A stretch of 8,690 nt of DNA from an uncultured Planctomycetaceae bacterium (GTDB taxonomy: Bacteria > Planctomycetota > Planctomycetia > Planctomycetales > Planctomycetaceae). A program made the position numbers and the translations under genes. Position 1 is the stretch's first letter, and every line of letters starts with the position of its first letter. Under the pieces are notes generated by a model. That model was not told the origin of the DNA and did no database searches. It was given only the letters and a program-made list of their open reading frames with translations. This document shows positions 1 to 7,593 of the stretch, piece after piece. The stretch spans positions 1 through 8,690 of the forward strand of contig CAIXQV010000998.1 of the NCBI GenBank assembly GCA_903921605.1, given 5' to 3'.

Positions 1-1
1 C

Positions 2-862
2 GTCAGTCTGGCCTACACGTTTGCTGAAGCGAACGCGAAAGATCAGCGGACAAAGCAGTACTTTGAACTGCTGGCGAATCGAGCAATCTACTCGGACGGT
101 TGGGTTGCCTGCACGACTCCCGTCGGTGCTCCCTGGGATTCCGCCGGCGCCAAGGTCGACGAAATCACTGGCTACAAGTGGGAGCTTTATGATACGAGTA
201 AAGACTTCTCACAGGCGCATGATTTGGCCGCAGAGATGCCAGACAAGCTGAAGGATCTGCAGTTGCTGTTTTATACCGAGGCGGCTCGCTACAACGTGCT
301 GCCGATTGATAACAGCAAGACGGAGCGACTGGATCCAGCGATTCGCCCAAGTTTGACTCGAGGACGCAAATCTTTCAGTTACACAGAAGGAATGGTTCGA
401 ATTCCGGAAGGAGCCAGCCCGGACATTAAGAATAAGTCGTGGTCGGTTAAGGCCGAGGTGGAAGTCAAAGAGAATGCCTCGGGGATCATCGTCACTCAGG
501 GCGGGCTGTTCGGCGGCTGGGGTTTATACCTGAACCAGGGCAAGCCTGTCTTCCACTATAACTTCGTGGATGTGGCTCGCTTTGACGTCGCCGGGAAAGA
601 GTCGCTGGCTCCGGGTAAGCATAAGGTCGAAATGCAGTTTGCCTACGATGGCGGTGGAATTGGTCGGGGCGGCGTGGCGACAGTAATTGTTGACGGTTCT
701 CCCGTCGCCAAAGGTCGAGTCGAACGCACGATCCCGATTCGCATTACACTCGACGAGACACTGGATATCGGCGAAGACTGCGGTACACCAGTGAATCTGA
801 CCTACGATGTGCCCTTCCGATTTGAGGGCGAGATCGAGAATGTCACAATTGAGCTTCCCTGA
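2..862 (+). CDS. Arylsulfatase, AtsD-like, C-terminal part only (5' end outside window)
   Basis: The reading frame is open from base 2 to a TGA at 860-862, giving 286 residues with no start in the window. Alignment by eye with the third sulfatase (both carry SLAYTF followed by a QR-rich stretch, then a Y-x-DGW motif) implies that roughly 495 N-terminal residues are missing, including the catalytic cysteine. Visible parts are the end of the sulfatase domain (about residues 1-105, with WELYDTSKDFSQAHDLA, conserved in all three copies) and a C-terminal beta-rich domain (about 145-286) ending with the LDIGEDCGTPV motif shared with the other copies. By family knowledge the enzyme hydrolyses sulfate esters and is exported, but neither the signal peptide nor the active site can be checked here. 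It heads the tandem sulfatase array. The family call is firm; the substrate is unknown. Confidence 0.9.
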   Translation, partial: VSLAYTFAEANAKDQRTKQYFELLANRAIYSDGWVACTTPVGAPWDSAGAKVDEITGYKWELYDTSKDFSQAHDLAAEMPDKLKDLQLLFYTEAARYNVLPIDNSKTERLDPAIRPSLTRGRKSFSYTEGMVRIPEGASPDIKNKSWSVKAEVEVKENASGIIVTQGGLFGGWGLYLNQGKPVFHYNFVDVARFDVAGKESLAPGKHKVEMQFAYDGGGIGRGGVATVIVDGSPVAKGRVERTIPIRITLDETLDIGEDCGTPVNLTYDVPFRFEGEIENVTIELP

Positions 863-894
863 CCTGCACTCATAACAGTGGAACGTCGTGTCAA

Positions 895-911
895 GAAAAC
901 GTTTTGTTTTC
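895..911. repeat. Small A/T-rich inverted repeat after sulfatase 1
   Basis: GAAAAC (895-900) and GTTTTC (906-911) are perfect 6-base arms around a 5-base loop. The overlapping AAAACGTTTT (896-905) is itself a 10-base palindrome. It lies 33 bases after the sulfatase 1 stop and could be a weak terminator or an operator for the next gene. The sequence alone does not decide. Confidence 0.35.
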
Positions 912-930
912 AATTGTCAGTCCAGAATGT

Positions 931-978
931 GTTAGCGACCGGTTGCTTCGGTGCGTTGTCCCAAAGCCGGTTGCTAAC
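931..978. repeat. Inverted repeat upstream of sulfatase 2
   Basis: The arms GTTAGCGACCGG (931-942) and CCGGTTGCTAAC (967-978) pair over 12 positions with one mismatch (G against T, a possible wobble pair in RNA), around a 24-base loop. The element sits between sulfatase 1 and 2 and ends two bases before the first in-frame ATG (981). If transcribed, it would form a stem in the 5' leader of sulfatase 2. It may be a terminator for gene 1, a leader structure, or a dispersed intergenic repeat. No second copy occurs in the window. Confidence 0.6.
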
Positions 979-1004
979 GCATGACAGCCGACCAGGAAAT
1001 CGCG

Positions 1005-3479
1005 ATGTTCCGCGAAGAGCTGAGTCAGAAGAGGCTGGAATTGAAACAGTACATTTTTCCGTCGGTGCTTCGTTTTGCGCTCGTTGTCATTTTTGCAGCC
1101 GGCGCAAGGGGACAATCAGCGCTGCCCAGCCCCGAACAACCCCCTCAGAGCGGGACAGGGGCTACCCAAAATGTGATTGCAAAAAGTCCGGACGACGGCT
1201 CTGTTTTGCCATTTCCGTCCACGCCGTCAGCAAGCGTGGCGAAACCAAGACTGCAGGACTCCATTCACAAGCGGCGAGTGGAACAAAGTCATCTTCCGGC
1301 CGATGCGCCTAACATCCTGATCGTGCTTGTTGACGACGTGGGTTTTGGCACGCCTGATACCTTTGGCGGATTCGCCCACACGCCAACACTCTCTAAACTC
1401 CGCGACGAAGGCGTTTGCTACAATCGCTTTCATACAACGGCGATCTGCTCGCCGACCCGCGCTGCGCTGCTCACTGGTCGCAACATGCATCATGTTGGCA
1501 GCGGTACCATCGCCGAGCGTGCTGTGGACTGGGATGGTTACACGGGAACGATACCAAAGTCCTCCGCGACCATTGCCGAGGTGCTGAAGAACTACGGCTA
1601 CAAAACTTCTGCGTTTGGGAAATGGCACAATACGCCCGCCGACCAGACGACGGCTATGGGCCCGTTCGACAAGTGGCCCAACGGCTATGGCTTTGAATAT
1701 TTCTATGGCTTCATCGCAGGCGAAACGTCGCAGTACGAACCTCGTCTGTATGAAAACACCAATCCTGTTGAGCCACCTCACAGCGAGACCTATCACCTCA
1801 CGGAGGATATGGCCGACAAGGCCATCGGGTGGATGAAAAAGCATCGGGCCTTCTCTCCTGACAAGCCGTTTCTGATGTACTGGGCTCCGGGTGCGGCGCA
1901 TGGCCCGCATCATGTGGCTTCCGCATGGGCCGATAAATACAAAGGCCAATTCAACGACGGCTGGGATGCTCTCCGCGAGAAGACCTTCAAACGTCAGAAG
2001 GAACTCGGCTGGATTCCCTCAAACACAGAACTCACTCCGCGCGATGCCACGATGCCTTCGTGGGACAGCATTCCGGAATCTGAACATGCTTTCCAGACAC
2101 GCCTCATGGAAGTTTTCGCGGGCTTCGCTGAACACACCGACGTGCAGGTTGGCCGGGTCGTGGATTACCTCGACCAGACCGGGCAGCGAGACAATACGAT
2201 CATTCTGTATATCTGGGGCGACAACGGGGCATCCGCAGAAGGGCAAAAGGGTTCTATCAGCGAACTCCTTGCACAGAATCAGATTCCCAACACCATCGCG
2301 CAGCAGATCGCAGCGCTGGAGGAACTTGGCGGACTGAAAGCACTGGGCAGCCCAAAGACGGACAACATGTATCACGCGGGCTGGGCCTGGGCTGGCAGCA
2401 CCCCATTCCGATCGACAAAGCTTGTCGCTGCTCACTTCGGCGGCACCCGCAATCCGCTGGTTGTTTCCTGGCCCAAAGGAATCAGGCCCGACACAAAGCC
2501 GCGTTCTCAGTTTCACCACGTCAACGACATCGCACCGACACTTTACCAGCTGCTGGGTATCACACCGCCCAAAGTTGTCAACGGCGAGGTACAGGATCCG
2601 ATCGACGGTGTCAGCATGGCCGCATCCTTCACAACACCGGATGCGCCCGCAACAAAGCAAACACAGTATTTCGAGTGCTTTGGCAGCCGTGGCATCTATC
2701 ACGAAGGTTGGTACGCCGGCACGTTTGGCCCGCTCATCCCGTGGGTCAATGCGCAGACAGGACTCGCTGACTGGGATTCAGCGAACGACGTTTGGCAGCT
2801 TTACGACCTCACTAACGACTTTTCCCAGGCACGGGACCTTGCCGCTGCTAATCCGGGAAAGCTTGCTGAACTCCAGAAGGTGTTTCTTGAAGAAGCCGAG
2901 AAGAATAAAGTTTTCCCGATTGGGGGCGCCCTGCTCACTCGGATTGATCCGACCACTGTCATCGCCAGTCCCTACAAGTCGTGGGCGTTTGACTCCACGA
3001 CAACGCGAATGCCGGAGTTCATTGCGCCCGGGCTTGGCAAGAAGAACAATACGGTCACCATTGATCTCGAAATTGGCGAGAACGCGAGTGGCGTCCTCTA
3101 TGCCCTCGGTGGCGCCAGTGGCGGGCTCACATGTTACATGGATCAGGGTCATCTCTGTTTCGAATACAACATGATGATCATTGAACGCTATCGGGCGAAG
3201 TCTGCAGAGAAGATCGGCCCCGGCAAGCATACCATCGTTGTGGATACGACTCTCAAAGCTCCTCGCCCCGGCTCGCCCGCCGACATCGTGCTGAGCGTCG
3301 ACGGAAGCGAAGTTGCTCGTACCGTCGCAAAGATCACGGTGCCGGGAGCTTTCACGGCCAGTGAGACTTTCGACGTCGGCACTGACCTTGGTTCACCAGT
3401 TTCATCATTCTACGACGACCTTCGCCCATTCGAGTTTGTTGGCAACATCCATCAGATCACCGTCGCCCTGAAGCAATAG
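1005..3479 (+). CDS. Secreted arylsulfatase, AtsD-like (complete)
   Basis: Formylglycine-dependent sulfatase of 824 residues from the start used here. ATG 1005 is preferred over ATG 981 (8 residues longer) because AGGAA at 994-998 lies 6 bases before it, while 981 has no ribosome site. The N-terminus reads as a signal peptide: basic region, hydrophobic FALVVIFAA (about 24-32), probable cut at ARG-Q (36/37). A Pro/Ser-rich linker of about 30 residues follows. The sulfatase domain begins near NILIVLVDDVGFG (metal aspartates D110, D111) and carries CSPTR with C148 as the residue converted to formylglycine, GKWH (K206, H208), GAAHGPH (H299), WGDNG (D406, N407) and STK (K472). About residues 645-824 form a beta-rich C-terminal domain. 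By family knowledge it needs calcium and a formylglycine-generating enzyme, which is not in this window. The next sulfatase follows after 11 bases, suggesting one transcript. Substrate unknown. Confidence 0.95.
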   Translation: MFREELSQKRLELKQYIFPSVLRFALVVIFAAGARGQSALPSPEQPPQSGTGATQNVIAKSPDDGSVLPFPSTPSASVAKPRLQDSIHKRRVEQSHLPADAPNILIVLVDDVGFGTPDTFGGFAHTPTLSKLRDEGVCYNRFHTTAICSPTRAALLTGRNMHHVGSGTIAERAVDWDGYTGTIPKSSATIAEVLKNYGYKTSAFGKWHNTPADQTTAMGPFDKWPNGYGFEYFYGFIAGETSQYEPRLYENTNPVEPPHSETYHLTEDMADKAIGWMKKHRAFSPDKPFLMYWAPGAAHGPHHVASAWADKYKGQFNDGWDALREKTFKRQKELGWIPSNTELTPRDATMPSWDSIPESEHAFQTRLMEVFAGFAEHTDVQVGRVVDYLDQTGQRDNTIILYIWGDNGASAEGQKGSISELLAQNQIPNTIAQQIAALEELGGLKALGSPKTDNMYHAGWAWAGSTPFRSTKLVAAHFGGTRNPLVVSWPKGIRPDTKPRSQFHHVNDIAPTLYQLLGITPPKVVNGEVQDPIDGVSMAASFTTPDAPATKQTQYFECFGSRGIYHEGWYAGTFGPLIPWVNAQTGLADWDSANDVWQLYDLTNDFSQARDLAAANPGKLAELQKVFLEEAEKNKVFPIGGALLTRIDPTTVIASPYKSWAFDSTTTRMPEFIAPGLGKKNNTVTIDLEIGENASGVLYALGGASGGLTCYMDQGHLCFEYNMMIIERYRAKSAEKIGPGKHTIVVDTTLKAPRPGSPADIVLSVDGSEVARTVAKITVPGAFTASETFDVGTDLGSPVSSFYDDLRPFEFVGNIHQITVALKQ

Positions 3480-3490
3480 AAAACGCTGCT

Positions 3491-5845
3491 ATGAAGATCA
3501 GTTCGCTCCTTCTCATCGGGGTGTTTTTTTTGTGCGCCGGCTCAGTGCATGGGCAGGATGTTCTGCCGTTTCCACCCACGCCGTCAGCATCCACGGCAGG
3601 CCTGACGATGCAGGATTCCGTTTACAAAAAGCGAGTTGAGCCAAGGCGGCTGGCTGATGGAGCACCAAATATCCTTATCATCCTGATGGACGATGTGGGA
3701 CCGGCGACGCCCACAACATACGGTGGAGAGATTCATACGCCAACACTCGATCGGGTGTCAAAGGCTGGAATTTCTTACAACCGTTTTCATTCCACGGCGA
3801 TGTGTTCACCAACGCGAGCTGCACTCCTGACCGGACGGAATCATACTCGAGTCGGCAACGGGCAGATTGCTGCCATCGCCAATGATTTTGATGGTTTCAG
3901 CGGCACCATTCCGAAGTCATCTGCAACTGTTGCAGAAGTGCTGAAGAACTACGGCTACAACACCGGAGCCTGGGGCAAGTGGCATAATACTCCCGAAGAG
4001 CAGATCACCAACAAAGGACCGTTTGATTACTGGCCCACGGGTTATGGCTTTGAGTACTTCTACGGATTTCTTGCGGGAGAAGCGTCGCAGTATGAGCCAA
4101 CGATGGTGCGCAATACGAGTCAGCTGTCGGAGCATCGAAAAGAAGGCTACCACCTGACCGATGACATCGCGACGGACGCCGTGAAGTGGCTGCGTGAACA
4201 GCGAGCCTACGCGCCTGAGAACCCTTTCTTCATGTACTGGGCCCCCGGGGCTTCTCATGGTCCTCATCAGATCATGAAGGAATGGGCGGACAAGTACAAA
4301 GGCAAATTCGATGACGGCTGGGACAAATATCGCGAACTCGCATTTGCCCGGCAGAAAGAGCTCGGCTGGATTCCGCAGAATACAGAGCTCACACCGCGAC
4401 CGGCATCGATGGCGTCATGGGATTCAATCCCGGAAGAGGAAAAAGCCTTCCAGCGTCGACTGATGGAAGTGTTCGCCGGTTTCACTGAGCACGCTGACTA
4501 CAATGCGGGTCGAATCATCGACGAGATCGAACGTCAGGGCAAACTCGACAACACACTGATCTTCTACATTTGGGGCGATAACGGGTCTTCGGCAGAAGGA
4601 CTGAACGGAACGATCAGCGAACAGCTCGCGCAGAACGGAATCCCGACGAAGATTTCGCAGCATCTTTCTGCCCTGGAGGAACTCGGCGGCCTTGATGCCC
4701 TGGGCGGACCAAAAACGGACAACATGTATCACGCGGCATGGGCCTGGGCGGGCAGCACACCTTACCGTTCAACTAAGCTCGTCGGTGCTCACTTTGGCGG
4801 GATTCGTCAGCCGATGGCGGTTTCGTGGCCGAGCGCGATCAAAGCCGATGCAACGCCCAGACCTCAGTTTCACCATGTGATTGACATCGTGCCGACGATC
4901 TATGAAGCCACGAAGATCAAGCCTCCCCAAGTGGTCAACGGCTTTCCTCAGGATTCGATTGATGGGCTCAGTCTGGCCTATACGTTCGCGGATGCCAAAG
5001 CGACTGGTCAGCGGAAGACACAATTCTTCGACATCATGGCCAGTCGAGGTCTCTACCACGATGGCTGGTTTGCCAGTGCCTTTGGACCTCGCGAACCGTG
5101 GGTGGGCGGAGTCCCCAAAGGTGCTCGCGAATGGTCGCCGGAGAAAGATGTGTGGGAGCTTTACAATCTGGAAGAAGACTGGAGTCAGGCCAATAACCTC
5201 GCTGCCAGGATGCCGGAGAAAGTCGCGCAGATGAAGGATCTGTTTTTGATTGAGTCAGCAAAGAACAAGAATCTGCCAATCGGCGGCGGGCTTTGGTCAA
5301 CCGCTTTGTTCCACCCCGAAGACGCGCCGGCGACATCAGTGACCGAATGGACTTTTGAGGGAGCCATGGCCGGAATGCCGGAATCAGCGGCGCCCAAGCT
5401 CGGAAAAAACAACAGTCTTGTGTCGATGAATCTGGAAGTCCCTGACAATGCCAACGGTGTGCTCTACGCGCTGGCTGGATTTTCAGGCGGCGTAACGTGC
5501 TATGTGAAAGATGGTTTCCTGTGTTACGAGTTTAATTTGTTTGAGATCACTCGCACGAAGATTCGTTCCAAAGAGAAATTGCCGACCGGAAAAGCGAAGG
5601 TCGAGATCGAATCGAAGCTCGCGGCAAAAATTGGTGGCCCGATGGACGTCACTCTGAAAGTCAATGACGTGGAAGTAGCCCGGGAGCGAGTTCCAGCCGC
5701 CATGTCACTGCACTTCACGAGCAATGCGACGTTTGATATTGGAAGCGATCAGGATTCACCGGTCTCGCTCGACTATTACGACCAGGCACCGTTTGAATAC
5801 AACGGAACGATCGGCACAACCACGATCCAGTACACTGGCAAGTAG
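3491..5845 (+). CDS. Secreted arylsulfatase, AtsD-like (complete)
   Basis: A 784-residue paralogue of the preceding gene. The N-terminus has a short basic region, hydrophobic SLLLIGVFFLCAG and a probable signal-peptidase cut at VHG-Q (21/22). The mature start carries VLPFPPTPSAS, nearly identical to the same position in sulfatase 2. The sulfatase domain shows ILIILMDDVG (D67, D68), CSPTR with C105 as the predicted formylglycine residue, GKWHNTP (K163, H165), GASHGPH (H256), WGDNG (D363, N364) and YRSTK (K429). The beta-rich C-terminal domain (about 620-784) contains FDIGSDQDSPV. All expected catalytic positions are present, so it should be active once matured. The start is 11 bases after the sulfatase 2 stop, with no clear ribosome site; the signal peptide fits this start. 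Expected role is removal of sulfate esters from a polymer or small sulfated compound outside the cytoplasm; specificity cannot be told from sequence. Confidence 0.95.
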   Translation: MKISSLLLIGVFFLCAGSVHGQDVLPFPPTPSASTAGLTMQDSVYKKRVEPRRLADGAPNILIILMDDVGPATPTTYGGEIHTPTLDRVSKAGISYNRFHSTAMCSPTRAALLTGRNHTRVGNGQIAAIANDFDGFSGTIPKSSATVAEVLKNYGYNTGAWGKWHNTPEEQITNKGPFDYWPTGYGFEYFYGFLAGEASQYEPTMVRNTSQLSEHRKEGYHLTDDIATDAVKWLREQRAYAPENPFFMYWAPGASHGPHQIMKEWADKYKGKFDDGWDKYRELAFARQKELGWIPQNTELTPRPASMASWDSIPEEEKAFQRRLMEVFAGFTEHADYNAGRIIDEIERQGKLDNTLIFYIWGDNGSSAEGLNGTISEQLAQNGIPTKISQHLSALEELGGLDALGGPKTDNMYHAAWAWAGSTPYRSTKLVGAHFGGIRQPMAVSWPSAIKADATPRPQFHHVIDIVPTIYEATKIKPPQVVNGFPQDSIDGLSLAYTFADAKATGQRKTQFFDIMASRGLYHDGWFASAFGPREPWVGGVPKGAREWSPEKDVWELYNLEEDWSQANNLAARMPEKVAQMKDLFLIESAKNKNLPIGGGLWSTALFHPEDAPATSVTEWTFEGAMAGMPESAAPKLGKNNSLVSMNLEVPDNANGVLYALAGFSGGVTCYVKDGFLCYEFNLFEITRTKIRSKEKLPTGKAKVEIESKLAAKIGGPMDVTLKVNDVEVARERVPAAMSLHFTSNATFDIGSDQDSPVSLDYYDQAPFEYNGTIGTTTIQYTGK

Positions 5846-6003
5846 GTCGTTTACAGGAAGAAAAATCGCCCGGGATCCGATGAATCCGTCATAGCTCATG
5901 GGCGAGATGCGACGGCCAGTCTCCTTGTCATGAAGGCTGTCGCGCAAACACGGTCTGAGGTATTCCGTGTATGACCTCAACGCTTCTGAAAGAGAACCCT
6001 GCA

Positions 6004-6040
6004 TCGCGGCGCGGGTGATCCTTCAATCTATCCGCCGCGA
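6004..6040. repeat. GC-rich inverted repeat
   Basis: TCGCGGCG (6004-6011) and CGCCGCGA (6033-6040) are perfect 8-base complementary arms around a 21-base loop. The element lies about 160 bases after the sulfatase stop and abuts a second, terminator-like hairpin. It may be part of the transcript end or a binding site; function not shown. Confidence 0.4.
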
Positions 6041-6064
6041 ATTCCTCGCATCCGAAGAATTTTT
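6040..6064 (+). terminator. Possible intrinsic terminator after the sulfatase genes
   Basis: AATTCCTCG (6040-6048) pairs with CGAAGAATT (6053-6061) over nine positions with one C-A mismatch and a 4-base loop, and the descending arm runs into a T tract (6060-6064). The stem is A/T-rich and it lies almost 200 bases from the sulfatase stop, so this is only a candidate. Confidence 0.3.
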
Positions 6065-6400
6065 AGACGAATGCTGAGCATTCTGACTGGTGACATTGAC
6101 CAACGTAGCCTGCGGATATCATCACAGCAAACGCTGACGGAGAATGTCACTCATTTGCAGCCAACATCGTTTGAGCAGGCAACTATCTATAATTCGAACG
6201 CGAAATGACTGTGGGCTGTCCATACTGCTTTAGTTCACAACATGGCTTGAGTGCTGAACACTCCCTGTCCGGCCCGCAAATGTTCCTTGTTCCATTTGGC
6301 GATTCTCCGTCGATACGACAAAGGTCGATCGAAACAAACACCAGTCCTTGCGCTGATATGCGGCTCTCTCGACTTGTGGTAGACTCATGCTGTGCGGACC

Positions 6401-6435
6401 AGGAGAATCTTATATTGATGCGAACAACAGGTTGA
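6401..6435 (+). promoter_or_regulatory. Ribosome site and possible 5-codon leader overlapping the sigma factor start
   Basis: AGGAGA (6401-6406) is the best ribosome-binding site in this stretch. The first ATG after it (6418) opens a five-residue frame (MRTTG) whose TGA (6433-6435) overlaps the sigma factor ATG at 6435 as TGATG. This arrangement would allow coupled translation of the sigma factor. The 11-base spacing is longer than usual. Alternatively the sigma factor starts at ATG 6387 in frame, which has no ribosome site. Confidence 0.35.
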
Positions 6436-7076
6436 TGAAACGTTTTGAGGCAGCGTTGTCGGATACCGATGAGCACCTGATCAATCAGGCGGCTGCGGGG
6501 GACTTTGCGGCTTTTCAGGAGTTGACCGGTCGCTTTCAGTCGCGAGTATTTCGCGTTGCCATTCGCATCGTTGGCCAGCAACAGGATGCAGAAGACGTGA
6601 CTCAGCAGACGTTTCTGAGTCTGATCGAACACGTCGACTCTTTTCGCGGCGAGTCATCAGTCGCCACATGGATTTTGCGAATCGCGACTAACCATGCACT
6701 CAAAGTTCTGCGAAAGCGTCGAGGTCTGCCGATGGTCGCATGGGAGGAATCTGCCGACGAAGACAGCTACTCGACGTTACCACATCCCGAGTTTATTGCG
6801 CGATGGTCGGCAACTCCGGAAACTCTGGTCCAGCAAGCCGAAGTCCGGGAACAGATTGAGTCAGCTCTTACGACTCTGGACGAAAAATACCGCATCGTCT
6901 TCGTTCTGCGCGACATCGAAGGATTGTCCGTACGAGAAACGGCCGAATCGCTGGAACTCACTGAAGCAACCGTCAAAGTGCGATTGTTAAGAGCTCGGCT
7001 GATGATGCGAGAGCAATTGACGCGAGCATTCGGCGATGAGTCCACTCGAATTTTTCCAGATCATGAACATGGCTGA
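6435..7076 (+). CDS. ECF (RpoE-like) RNA polymerase sigma factor
   Basis: A 213-residue group IV sigma-70 factor from ATG 6435. Region 2 spans about residues 15-95, with a core-binding DAEDVTQQTF (51-60) and a promoter-melting helix SFRGESSVATWILRIATNH (69-87). A polar linker of about 35 residues follows. Region 4 (about 135-195) has a helix-turn-helix, LSVRETAESLELTEATVKVR, that would read the -35 element. No extra C-terminal domain is present. It would direct core RNA polymerase to a small regulon in response to a signal relayed by the anti-sigma factor just downstream. An in-frame ATG at 6387 would add 16 residues without homology to the family core and lacks a ribosome site. The signal and target genes cannot be read here; the adjacent efflux genes are candidate targets by position only. 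Confidence 0.95.
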   Translation: MKRFEAALSDTDEHLINQAAAGDFAAFQELTGRFQSRVFRVAIRIVGQQQDAEDVTQQTFLSLIEHVDSFRGESSVATWILRIATNHALKVLRKRRGLPMVAWEESADEDSYSTLPHPEFIARWSATPETLVQQAEVREQIESALTTLDEKYRIVFVLRDIEGLSVRETAESLELTEATVKVRLLRARLMMREQLTRAFGDESTRIFPDHEHG

Positions 7077-7144
7077 AAACTACTGTAACTTTTTTGTCGC
7101 ACCTGGATCACCTCTCTGACATTTGCCTCTTTCCGGACAACGCC

Positions 7145-7393
7145 ATGACCTGCGAAGAACTGCTGAAAGCGCTCAACGAATACGTCGACGACGAAGCTGC
7201 GCTGGCGGTATGTCGGGAGTTTGCCGAGCATCTGGCGGGCTGTAATCCGTGCCAGGTTGTTGTGGACAACATTCGCCAGACGATCGCACTTTACAAAGCT
7301 GGCGAGCCCTATCGAATGCCTCCCGAGTTTGAAACTCGCCTGCGGAACAACCTGCAGGAAAGGTGGCAGCAGAAATTCGGGAAAGTGGACTGA
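7145..7393 (+). CDS. Small soluble zinc-motif anti-sigma factor
   Basis: An 82-residue protein, 68 bases behind the ECF sigma factor. The sequence shows H29-x3-C33-x2-C36 (EHLAGCNPC) with further cysteines at 3 and 23, matching the zinc-binding anti-sigma (ZAS, zf-HC2-like) pattern. There is no membrane segment, so it is expected to hold the sigma factor in the cytoplasm and may sense redox or metal directly through the thiols; that sensing role is inferred. The C-terminal half (about 45-82) is helical and charged. ATG 7145 is chosen because the domain starts there (MTCEELL); an upstream in-frame TTG at 7094 would add 17 residues without family features. The ribosome site is weak, so expression may depend on co-transcription with the sigma gene. 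Confidence 0.88.
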   Translation: MTCEELLKALNEYVDDEAALAVCREFAEHLAGCNPCQVVVDNIRQTIALYKAGEPYRMPPEFETRLRNNLQERWQQKFGKVD

Positions 7394-7487
7394 CTTTGCC
7401 TTCTGGAAGGCAATTCCGGAATCGATCGTAACTTTTCCCATGTTGCTGGATCAGTAAAAGCAGAGCGTTCTCCGGTTCGCAGTCCTC

Positions 7488-7565
7488 GTAGGGTGCGTGA
7501 AGCGGAGCGTAACGCCCCAATGAAAAGTGGCGATGGTGTGTTTCGCTCCGCTTCACACATCCTAC
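7488..7565. repeat. Long near-perfect inverted repeat
   Basis: Arms of 26 bases (7488-7513 and 7540-7565) are complementary except at three positions, around a 26-base loop. The arm core, GTGAAGCGGAGCG, is perfectly matched. The outer ends are GTAGG and CCTAC. In RNA it would fold into one very stable hairpin. It fills most of the gap between the anti-sigma gene and the 58-residue gene. It may be a dispersed palindromic element (MITE- or REP-like), a transcription terminator, or both. There is no T tract behind it typical of an intrinsic terminator and no coding frame inside. Confidence 0.85.
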
Positions 7566-7593
7566 TTTGCTGATCTCAACTGACATCAAACGG

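Larger units (their letters stand above)
5846..6434. other. Long intergenic region with small inverted repeats
   Basis: About 590 bases between the third sulfatase and the sigma factor hold no gene I can support. Short open frames exist on both strands, but they overlap flanking genes or lack starts, ribosome sites and recognisable motifs. Visible structure includes TCGCCC (5866-5871) facing GGGCGA (5900-5905), an 8-base GC-rich inverted repeat at 6004-6040 and a terminator-like hairpin at 6040-6064. The promoter of the sigma factor must lie here or be internal, but I found no -35/-10 pair with proper spacing. Confidence 0.6.

Noticed and set aside
1227..1949. 240-codon minus-strand frame, and similar long antisense frames at 2019-2702 and 2778-3230
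   Set aside because: They are antisense to highly conserved sulfatase sequence. Codon bias of the real gene commonly leaves such frames open.
5756..6004. 82-codon open frame on the minus strand running into the end of sulfatase 3
   Set aside because: It overlaps the conserved C-terminal coding region of the sulfatase, has no ribosome site and matches no family I know. A short SPMSYD stretch faintly recalls the C-terminus of some IS3-type transposases, but a few residues are not enough to call a remnant.
6171..6193. TTGAGC and a perfect TATAAT as a sigma-70 promoter
   Set aside because: The spacing between the two hexamers is 11 bases, far from 16-18, and no other -35-like hexamer lies at the right distance.
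6205..6435. 76-codon + strand frame just upstream of the sigma factor, ending in the TGATG overlap
   Set aside because: No ribosome site at its start, no recognisable domain and mixed low-complexity composition. Only its last five codons, preceded by AGGAGA, are of interest as a possible leader.
6183..6632. 149-codon open frame on the minus strand
   Set aside because: A third to a half of it lies antisense to conserved sigma region 2, and the protein has no recognisable motifs.
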